From Hymenopus coronatus (lineage: Eukaryota > Arthropoda > Insecta > Mantodea > Hymenopodidae), in contig CM060897.1 in assembly GCA_030762935.1 (NCBI GenBank), forward strand, positions 108,962,176 through 109,026,175: DNA of 64,000 nucleotides, written 5' to 3'. Positions within the stretch are counted from its first letter, which is position 1, and every line of letters begins with the position of its first letter. The notes beneath the pieces are model-generated. The model was given only the letters and a program-made list of their open reading frames with translations. It did no database searches and was not told the origin of the DNA. Below, piece after piece: positions 55,961 to 64,000 of this stretch. A program made the translations under genes and the position numbers.

Positions 55961-56744
55961 TTTAAAATCATTGGCGGCAACATTTTTTGAAGCAGGTATT
56001 GCAAAGCTACAATAAATGTCTCAATCTTTTAGGTGATTATGTACAAAACTTTTAGTAATAAAATAACTGTTTTCTATGGACTTGTATTTTATTTATAACC
56101 TATCCGAGGTTGAAAAAAACGGCCCTCGTACAATAAACAGTATCAAAATTAGAATTATATTTCAAGTGAAGGGGTGAAAGAACCGAGATAATCATTAAAT
56201 AAGAACGTCATTAATAATGAAGGCTATAAACACGATCCCTTCAAAGCAAATGTACTAATTGATTTAATATCTATGGTGTGTAAGTCTAGCATCTTTCGGG
56301 GGTTGGGGAAGAACTTAGGAATTGTTCCTCGGGGATCAATTAGTAGCATTCACCGTAATATGGTTAAGTGCATATTTTTATTTGTGATATGGAACTGTTA
56401 GCTCCTGGATATTCTTTTGGTTTAGGGTTAAAGCATTCCATATTTGGATTTTTTCTTATAATGTTATCTTGAATATTGGGTTTGAATTATCACAAATTCT
56501 ATCCTAGAATTATGTTAATTACTAAAATAGGTAAATGCCTGCTTTCGTAAACTTTGTAGTTCATTTCCCATAAGTTTAATTCTTCTTCACATAAGGAATA
56601 TTTTATAAGTTGTTGATTAATATTTTCAGGCGAATTTTTCAGGAGTAATTTGATTATGTGTTTTACTTTACACTGAAATAATGGCTTTGAAAATTATTAA
56701 CGGCCTTCAATGCAGTTAATAATTAATGGTATTCACAGCAAGAG
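55961..56744. other. Unassigned AT-rich sequence
   Basis: No gene or known repeat was recognised. Confidence 0.4.
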
Positions 56745-57465
56745 AAATTCTGATGTGTTCCATTCACATGAATTTCTCTATTTCTTCTCCAAATGTACCA
56801 TTGTTACAAAATATAATTCTTTCATCTACATCATGCAAATTGAGATACTCATTTGCAGAAATGGTTTTATTACTTAGTTACTTATAAGTAGAAGTGAAAT
56901 AAGGGAATACACTAGGTTAAAGTAACAGTCAAAATTTTAAAAGCTGTCGCTAAGTGATTGTCGTTGAAATTAGGTTCTCCTTTCTTGGCCAGGATTAAAA
57001 CAAAAGAGAGATGGAACAGTTGACTTCCCGTTTGAGAAAAGTTTAAGTATTTTAAAATTGAAGTGAATAACAGCGAATATATTTGAAATGGTTAGCTTTA
57101 CACGAAATGTACATGACATAAATTGAGTGTTTTAACGAGATCTTTTCTGTGCAGTATTTTTGTCTATCTCTTAGCGTTTACCAGTTATGTAGGATCATTA
57201 TGAATGAAGAGAGCTTCAGGGACTCTCAAAAAAGTAAAGATTTGCGTCATATTTGCATGGAAATCTTTAATATATATCATTTTAATCAACATCGTCAGAG
57301 CCAATATTTAGAAAATTGAACATTTTGAAAAATGTTCCATGTAAAGGGTAGTATGAGGTGGAGGGATTTTTTCTAAAAGTCCCCGTGTCATATACTTGGA
57401 AGACAGTAAGATTAAACACCAAGTTAGGTATTTAAAGGACTTTTCGTTTTTCAGTTATACTGACC

Positions 57466-57508
<43 letters not shown>

Positions 57509-57663
57509 ACACACACACACAAATACTCATCTTTTTCTAAAAATACTTTTTGTCAGGGGTCCTGAAAACATATATTTCTAGTGAAATTCCGGCATCGAAT
57601 TTTTGGGCGGAATACAATACGTTCTCTACTTACTATGTACGTACATAGTACTCGGTAGAGAAA
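56745..57663 (+). repeat. WR1 repeat, best full-length copy
   Basis: About 920 bp, forward, with every block: TTCTGATGTGTTCCATTCAC border, ACTAGGTTAAAGTAACAGTC, TCTCTTAGCGTTTACCAGTT, TTCCATGTAAAGGGTAGTAT, (AC)n at about 57471-57520, GAAATTCCGGCATCG, and the terminal structure. That structure is a perfect palindrome ACTATGTAC/GTACATAGT (57632-57649) nested in TTCTCTAC/GTAGAGAA (57622-57629, 57655-57662). The next copy follows directly. Use this copy as the reference for the family. Confidence 0.9.
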
Positions 57664-58105
57664 GTGAAAAATCTTGATGTGTTCCATTCACATTACTTTC
57701 TCTACACCTCTGTATCAAATTATAAGTAAACAGCTTAATCTTCTATCTACTACATGCTAATCAAGATAAAAATTAGCAGAAATGGGCTTATTTCTTGCTT
57801 CCTTGTAAGTAGAAGGGAAATAAGGCGATAAACGGCTAAAATAGTAGTCAAATCTCTTAAAAGCTGGTTGCTATAATGATTGAAAATCATTTCTTTGCAT
57901 AGACAGAAGCTTACACGTTTGCGTATGAGAACGGTTTAAGTATTTTAAAACTGAAACTAATAACAAGGAATATCTCGGAAATGGCCAATTCTACGATAAA
58001 AAGTATATGACATAAATTTTGTGTTTTAACGAGATGTATATTTTTGTATAATAAGTTTTCTATATCTTACGGTTTATAAGTTATGCAAAATTCTCTTTTA
58101 ATAAG
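57664..58105 (+). repeat. WR1 repeat, 5' half, head-to-tail with previous
   Basis: Forward: TGATGTGTTCCATTCACATT starts about nine bases after the end of the previous copy. It continues through ACTTTCTCTACACCTCTGTA, AATGGGCTTATTTCTTGCTT, AACTAATAACAAGGAATATC and ends at TTATGCAAAATTC, about halfway. Confidence 0.85.
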
Positions 58106-58444
58106 CATTAAATTATTGGTGCTAGATGATTATGGCGGAGAAGGAAGGTTAAGGCTAAAATCATTAACATTTTCTTTTCAATTTTAGTATAATAATTATC
58201 TGAAGCAGATGTTATGACAATGATTCATAATACTAGCAGGAGACCGAAATAGTACCTCTTTTATGAACAGGTTATCTGGTGATTTCTCGGGGTGTACATC
58301 TTACTTAATCAAGTTGGAACTTTGGGCATCCTGTAATGCAGTTTCAGTCATCTTTGTTTTTAGTGACCTCTCGTAGGATGCACCGCGTTTGCAACGAATT
58401 CAATGTTGGCCAGATATCCATTATGGAACTCGTTTAATATATCT
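58106..58444. other. Unassigned sequence
   Basis: Nothing recognisable. Confidence 0.4.
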
Positions 58445-58685
58445 TAGCTTAACGTCCTTTAACCTGGTTTTTCATATCGGACGATGAATGAAATTGGTGA
58501 AATCATGTTCAAATGACCTCGGGATCCATGGAGCTTAAAGTTACTTGACATTCGTCTTTTCAGGATAAGGGAAAACCATGAAAAAAACCTTATCCGTGTA
58601 ACTCACCCTATTTGAGATTTGAATTCGCAACGTTTTGAATGTGAGGCACAGACGCTACCACCATATTACCCAGGCGGATCCTTTA
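58445..58685 (-). mobile_element. SINE-like element, type 3
   Basis: Second copy of the 9980-10212 family. The plus strand shows TAGCTTAACGTCCTTTAACC, GGACGATGAATGAAATTGGT, TTACTTGACATTCGTCTTTT and TACCCAGGCGGATCC. The minus-strand head has a decayed B box. Confidence 0.7.
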
Positions 58686-59144
58686 ATATTGTCTGCATAC
58701 CTGAAACAGTGTGACAGTCACATAAGCGAAGGTCAATAGCATGGTGAACATTATTCTGAGTGTGTTAACGCTGCTGAAAACTCTACAACGCCAACCTTAT
58801 AATCAGGCACTATAAACTTGAAATATGTACAAATAAATCACACTTGGATGTTAACGAACCAACACGCCTGTACATTATTGCAGCTAAAATCTAGAATTAA
58901 AAGCACTTAGTATATGAAATTACATTGTCACATACCGTGAGGTCAACCGCTCATTTATTTCAGCTTACAGAAAGCTTTTTCTTCAGAAGAATGTGAAAAC
59001 ATAGGCGAGGTGTATATTAAATCTACCAGGTGGCAAAACTGTCCCATACTTGGCATGTGTAGATGTTCTGAGATTTGCTGAACTCTACGAGGTTGTTACA
59101 AGTTGATACAAGTTGAAACCGATAAGCGGGAACTGACTGAGCGA
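58686..59144. other. Unassigned sequence
   Basis: No gene or known repeat was recognised. Confidence 0.4.
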
Positions 59145-59300
59145 CTTTTGTTATACTCCTCTTGCTTATCACGGAGACGGCTGCGTGGGTCAAGCTCATT
59201 GGAAGGAATATAACGGAGGTATATCACGCTAATTCCGTGCTAACTGGTTTTAACTTGAAATAGCCTCGTTGCGTTTTGCAACTCTTTTAACGCTCCGAGG
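59145..59300 (+). repeat. Dispersed repeat shared with 27756-27890
   Basis: TGGTTTTAACTTGAAATAGC and GTTTTGCAACTCTTTTAACG match the other block closely. CTTGCTTATCACGGAGA upstream is a weaker counterpart. It lies immediately left of the mariner. Confidence 0.5.
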
Positions 59301-59344
59301 AATATCTGCACACAACAAAAACATGGGACAGCTGAGACTCTTGG

Positions 59345-60648
59345 TATAAACTAGGTATATAAGTCCTTAGAAAATCCAATAAATTACATACAAAAAGTTT
59401 GTTTTTAGTAACGCCGTCCCTTGTTAGATGGCAGTTTAAGACTCAGCTGTATCAATTACTGGTTTCGTTGCCATAGGTGATTGAATCAACAATCTTATAC
59501 TTCTTTAGAAAGATGGGGAGGGGGGACGAGTTTCATGCGGTAATTAAACACTTTATTTAAAAGGCTTAACACCAAAACAGATAAACACCGAGTTAGATCA
59601 AGTTTATGATACATCTGCTCCTGCATTTGCAGACATTTACAATAGGATAAATTAATTTAAACGCTGTCGTACAATCACAAATGATAAACCCGTTTCGGAC
59701 GTCCAGTAAGGTGACTTCCTCCGGAATTATTGACAAAATCCAGGATATTGTTTTGAGTGATCTATAAATCAAAGTTCGCGAAATAATAGAGACCATAGGC
59801 ATATCACAAGGCACAGTGTTCTCAATTTTGTACCACAAATTGTGTCTGACAAAGGTCTCGGCAAGATGGGTGCCGCGTTTGCTCTCAATAGAGAATAAAC
59901 GCAATCGTGTAATAGATTCGGAAGCTGCTTTGGCACTTTAACGTCGCAATCCTGACGAGTTTCTACGCCGATATATGAATATGGATGAAACATGGATACA
60001 CTACTATACTCCAGAGACAAAAGTATGGTGGAAACAGTGGGTTTTTAAAGGAGAACCGGCTCCGAAGAAGGCAAAGTGCTGAAATCTGCAGACAAGGTGA
60101 TGGGTTCAGTTTTTTGGGATGTACGCGGAATTATCTATTGATTACTTGCAGAAAGGAATAGCGATAAACGAAGAGTATTAGTATCGTTATTGCTCCGTTT
60201 GAACGGAGAAATCAAGAAAAGACATTCTTAATCTGGCACAGAAAAATATTCTGTTCCATCAAGACAATGCATAGGTGTGCACACATGTGCAGTTTTGATG
60301 GCGAAAATTGTAGAATTAAGGTTCGAATAACTACAACATCCACCGTATTCACCAGATTTGAGCCCCAGTAATTTTTTTTATTTTCAAACTTGAAAAAGTG
60401 GCTCGGCGAAGAACGATTCACGCTAAAGAATAGGTCAGCTCTCAAACATATGCCTATTTTGAGGACCTTCCGAAATTCTACTTTTTGGAATGTTTCAAAA
60501 ACAGTTGGAGAAACGCTGGTAAAAGTGTGTCGAGCTAAACGGAGATTATGTTGAAATAAAAAAAAAAAAAAAAAACAACAACAAGAAAATCACCAAAAAT
60601 AATTTGTTTTTCTAAATTTTTCTAAGGACTTATTGAACGCCCCTCGTA
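59345..60648 (+). mobile_element. Mariner element, 1.3 kb with TIRs
   Basis: The left end GGTAT..ATAAGTCCTTAGAAAA (59343-59374) is the inverted copy of the right end (TTCTAAGGACTTATTGAACG, then CCCCTCGTA up to 60648). The inner 16 bases match exactly, whereas the outermost 12 of the left end have decayed. The length of about 1300 bp is normal for complete mariners. The right end is followed by CC after TA. The element contains one transposase pseudogene and an A-rich stretch (60556-60578) just behind it. Confidence 0.85.
59511..60557 (+). pseudogene. Mariner transposase pseudogene
   Basis: From ATG at 59511 the frames give DEFHAVIKHFI, then the helix-turn-helix with VREIIETIGISQGTVFSILY. After it come SARWVPRLLSIENKRNRV and RRNPDEFLRRYMNMDETWIH with the first catalytic Asp. 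A core stretch with PAPKKAK and YLQKGIAINEEY follows, then LFHQDNA (second Asp), the PDLSPSNFF-like third block as 'TRFEPQ-FF' in shifted frame (about 60355), and the C terminus EDLPKFYFLECFKNSWRNAG. The family uses a D,D34D triad and has about 345 residues. At least ten stops or frame breaks are scattered through it, so it is dead, yet it is full-length and not internally deleted. Confidence 0.88.
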
Positions 60649-61257
60649 CCTAAGGTTAACAACTACATTATGACACTACTTGCTATACTTCAAAACATTC
60701 AATTAGTATAAGGAATAGGATTTGAAATTCGCAGTAGTATGCAGACAACCTCACACCACTAACTGGTGAGTGCAAAACGAGTTGCAAAGCGTGCTCTTAA
60801 ACATTTTAAGGAATGCTTTTATTTATAACCTATATTTATATGTATCTCTATTCATTGTAATTAAAAAGGATATATCTATGTGTGTGTATGTGTGTGTGCC
60901 TTCGTAATTATTGAGGGGGCGCATTAAAAGTGTAAATTTAAGAAAAAAATCGATGTATTGCATTTTTCTCCATATTCTGTAACAAACCTTTCTTACTAAA
61001 GCTTATTCTTCGCCGTGAATTGAATCCGACCTCCCGAAAACGAGCGCCATCTCGGTAATAAGCAAGAACACTTTGACACAGTTTCTCCTTGAATGTTATT
61101 TCTCCTTATGTTTCATGCTTATACTAACAGAAATTATTATTATTATTATTATTAACATAAATATAAGAGTCTCTTCGTCTGTGTCTTCAGTTAAGTATTA
61201 AGGTTTATTCGTTTTATGACTTGTTTTATTTTTATTATGTCACTTATTATTTTATCT
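60649..61257. other. Unassigned, with (ATT)n microsatellite
   Basis: ATT run at about 61132-61154 and a short GTGTGTATGTGTGTGTG at about 60880-60898. No gene was seen. Confidence 0.45.
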
Positions 61258-61605
61258 ACTTGATAAAAATTACATAGGCGGAAAAAGTATTGCATTCCAC
61301 CAATATATTCTACAACGAGGTTTCATTGGAAATACCGTTTTAAGCTACCCTGCATAAAAAAAAAAATTTAAGAACCATTTTCTGTGTGTTTGTGCGTGAG
61401 GTCTATCCATGTGTGTGGACACGATAGCTAAAAAAACGAAGGTTCGGTTAAACATCAAACTTTATATTAAAGTTTAGCATCTGTAAAGGATTTGATACGA
61501 AGATTTACAAGAAACTTCCCACCTGATCACATTTCGAACATTTTATATAATTATATCAAAATGGTTCTATTGGTTTTGAGTGAAATGTCATATATTAAAT
61601 ATATG
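61258..61605 (-). repeat. WR1 repeat, 3' part
   Basis: Reverse: TTACATAGGCGGAAAAAGTA, TTGCATTCCACC, GTTTCATTGGAAATACCG, short GT-rich tract, GATACGAAGATTTACAAG. It stops at TATTAAATATATG, next to another copy. Confidence 0.7.
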
Positions 61606-62450
61606 TTTACCTTCTTTAGACCGTAAGTGCAATGTACATAGTGGGTAGAGAAGGTATTGTATTCCACCAAGAAATTCAATGTTGGGATTTCACCGGAAAA
61701 TATGTTTAGAGGTCCCTTGAGTCCGAAAACGCATTCTTAGGAAAAGATCCGTGTGTGTCTATGGACAGCATAGCTAAAAATGACCGTTAAATAACACACA
61801 TGGCATTTTGGTTTAGTATCTTCCAAGCATGTGATATGAAGATATCCAAAATATCCTCCCACCATTAGCTACCCATTACATGGACACATTTTGAAAAGTT
61901 TGTTCTTCTGAAATGTTTCTCTAAAGATTTTGATTAAAATGCTTTATAGTAAAGTTATTGACAAATAAAATTTATATGCTGAATTTCTGGGAATAACTCT
62001 GAAGACCTCCTTATTCTGGATGAGTTTTCTAGACTTTTGCGTAACGGTTAAACAGATAGACAAAAATTTAAAACACAGCAACTGTAGATCTTGTTAAAAC
62101 ACATAACATATATCATATACCTTTTCTTGTAGAGTTGACCGTTTTTAAGGTATTTCTTGTTATTGGTTGCAGTATTAAACTACCCAACTTTTCTCAAACG
62201 GGACCATGCAAGGCGAAGCGAACCTCAATTATTTCACATAGCGACCAATCTTTAAAATATCTGATTATCGCTTTAGCTTATTATATTCCCTTATTTCGCT
62301 TCTACTTACAACGAAGCAAGTAATAAGACCAAATCTACTAATGTTTACCTCGCAATGTTTTATGTTGCAGATAAAAGAATAATATTTCTAAGAATAGCAC
62401 GTATATGGAACAGCTAGAGAAAGTTATGTGATGGAACACATCAGATATCT
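61606..62450 (-). repeat. WR1 repeat, full length
   Basis: Reverse: TTTACCTTCTTTAGACCGTA, GGTAGAGAAGGTATTGTATT, TTTCACCGGAAAATATG, CTAGACTTTTGCGTAACGGT, TTATTGGTTGCAGTATTAAA, ending AAAGTTATGTGATGGAACAC and the ATCAGATATCTTTT border. Confidence 0.85.
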
Positions 62451-62519
62451 TTTGTTCCATTTTGCATTTCAGTAAATGGTCATAGATGCTGTATTCTGGT
62501 TGGAACATGTGTACAATTG

Positions 62520-62693
62520 TCAATTTTTTTATTTTTCTACACACATTTACACTCTCATTTATACATCCAAACTCTGAGAGGGATGGGGAATGTTCTTGGC
62601 TAGAGAAAAATTCCCATCCCCAGCCGGGAATCGAACCCGGGACTCCTGGCACAGAAGGCAGGTACTCTAATGACTGAGCTACGGGACCAGCCT
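62520..62693 (-). mobile_element. tRNA-derived SINE, type 6, with intact head
   Basis: The minus-strand head GTCCCGTAGCTCAGTCATTA (A box) and the perfect B box GGGTTCGATTCCC make it the most tRNA-like sequence in the window. The acceptor halves do not pair and a SINE body follows (GGCTGGGGATGGGAATTTTT), so it is not a tRNA gene. It shares its body with 54490-54655. Confidence 0.85.
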
Positions 62694-62695
62694 AA

Positions 62696-63222
62696 ATATG
62701 TGATAAATAAAATGTATATCTTGAATATTTTGGGAATATCCTCTGAAGTCCTCTTCATTCTGAATAACCGTTGCAACAGGAAAACCATAGGAGATAGACA
62801 AAAAGTTATTATACTAGTTATATATGTATATATTTAAAATATATATTTATGCCATATAAATTTTATTGTGGAGCTAACCATTTCAGAGATACTCCTTGAA
62901 ATTGGTTTCAATTTTGAAACACCTATAGTTTTCTCGAAAGTCGCAAGTCATTTCATATCGCTCTTGTTTTACACCTGGCTGTGCAAAGAGAAGTGAATTT
63001 CAACCTCATCATAAGCACCAGCTTTTAAAAGATTTGACTGTCGCTTTGGTCTAATGTGTTCCCTTATTTCCATTTTACTTGCAAGGAATCAAGTAACAAG
63101 ACAATTTCTGCTAATATTTATCTCGATTTGCATGAATTAGATACAAGATAATATTTGTTAAGATCTGTTTGTTTCTAGAACAGGTAGAAAAAGTCATATG
63201 AGTGGAACACATCAGATTGTTA
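62696..63222 (-). repeat. WR1 repeat, 5' half
   Basis: Reverse: GATAAATAAAATGTATATCT, AAACCATAGGAGATAGACAA, TTGGTTTCAATTTTGAAACA, AGCTTTTAAAAGATTTGACT, ending AAAGTCATATGAGTGGAACA and CATCAGATTGTT. Confidence 0.8.
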
Positions 63223-63224
63223 GA

Positions 63225-64000
63225 AAACGATTCCTGGTTGTGTTAGTGAGCAGCATAATTCGAAAACGAAAAGTCACTTAAATACCAAAATTTATGTTTA
63301 TATTAGAAATCTACAAGGGTTCCAAACAAAGATTTTCAACAAAATCACAGACCTCCAAACTACATTTACAAAAAATATTTTTCGAAAATTATCATTTTCT
63401 AAAAATGTGGAGTGTATATGTGCGTGCAAGCGTGCGCGTCTGTGGACTCAGAAACGAAAAGTTGGTTAAGTACTAAACTTGGTATTTGAATGTAGTATTT
63501 TCCACGGATGCGTCACTAAGATTTTCAACAAAATCCTCCATCCCAAATTACCCTTTACATGGAACATTTTTCGAAATATTCCATTTTATAAAGCACCACT
63601 ATAACAATTTTGATTAAAATTCTGTATATGAAAGATTACATGGAAAATAAAATGAATATCATGAATTGCTTGGGAATATTTCTTCAACTCCTCATCATTC
63701 TGAATGACTTTTGATACTGGTAAACAGTAAGAGATAGATAAAAACTTACTATACAAAAATATAGATATCATTAAAACACACAATTTATGTCATTTACTTT
63801 TCTGTAGAGCTAACCATTTTAAATCTGTAACTCGTTTTAAGTTTAAGATGGTTAAACTATTCTGAAACGTTAAACCCTTATCCATTTCATCTCTCTTTTG
63901 TTTTACCTCTGACTATGTAAAAAGAGTCTCATTCCAATTTGAAAAGATTGACTATCACTCTAGCCTAGCGTATTCTCTTATTTTCCTTCCGCTTGCAAGG
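63225..64000 (-). repeat. WR1 repeat, runs off the window
   Basis: Reverse: starts internally with GTTAGTGAGCAGCATAATTC, has two versions of the AATACCAAA(A/C)TT block (about 63280 and 63470) separated by a partial internal duplication, then CATGGAACATTTTTCG, ACTGGTAAACAGTAAGAGAT and CGCTTGCAAGG at the right edge. Confidence 0.75.

Noticed and set aside
62620..62693. Possible tRNA gene on the minus strand
   Set aside because: The A and B boxes are good, but the acceptor stem halves do not pair, the anticodon arm is irregular, and a SINE body shared with 54490-54655 follows.
1..64000. CRISPR array or bacterial operon structure
   Set aside because: Tandem arrays are minisatellites or microsatellites without unique spacers. 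The sequence is clearly eukaryotic.

Overview
The window looks like a gene-poor, AT-rich piece of an arthropod nuclear genome, most likely an insect with a large, repeat-laden genome. The signs are one spliced gene with an insect-style core promoter (TATAAATA, a TCAGT initiator, an A at -3 of the start codon), a long first intron, several families of tRNA-derived SINEs, Tc1/mariner, piggyBac-like, Penelope-like and Jockey-like elements, and many (AC)n microsatellites. I cannot name the species. Nothing in it is prokaryotic or viral.

The only convincing host gene is on the minus strand at 18320-19216. It is the first coding exon (299 codons) of a doublecortin-domain microtubule-associated protein, probably the insect DCX-EMAP type. 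The exon ends at a clean GT donor directly after the first DCX domain. No later exon is recognisable down to base 1, so the first intron should be at least 18 kb long and filled with repeats. It includes a six-unit, exactly 59-bp minisatellite close to the donor. The promoter region (19.33-19.85 kb) is a local GC/CpG-rich island with several CCAAT boxes.

Almost everything else is mobile DNA. One family, called WR1 here, dominates: an interspersed repeat of about 0.8-1.0 kb with an internal (AC)n tract, a palindromic end built on ACTATGTAC/GTACATAGT, and inverted ACTTTCTCTAC motifs near both ends. About 45 full or partial copies lie in both orientations, some abutting head-to-tail. This layout resembles non-autonomous Helentron-type (HINE) elements, but that is an inference. 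Other DNA transposon remains are a 911-bp element with long terminal inverted repeats and the C-terminal part of a DDE transposase (6.73-7.64 kb), a 968-bp piggyBac-like element (8.26-9.23 kb), a Tc1-like transposase split by a SINE (30.15-31.26 kb), a 1.3-kb mariner (59.35-60.65 kb), and three more DDE transposase fossils at 47.2-51.0 kb.

The second GC-rich block (40.8-47.0 kb) is retroelement-derived. Three gag-only Jockey-like units of about 1.5 kb lie head-to-tail on the minus strand, each A-tail joined directly to the 5' start of the next unit. A decayed Jockey-like reverse transcriptase fragment faces away from them on the plus strand. Penelope-like GIY-YIG endonuclease fragments flank this block at 37-38 kb and 40.6 kb. 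Reverse transcriptase C-terminal scraps of other LINEs lie at 4.4, 34.2 and 54.8 kb. All transposon coding regions seen are broken by stops and frameshifts, so none appears able to act on its own.
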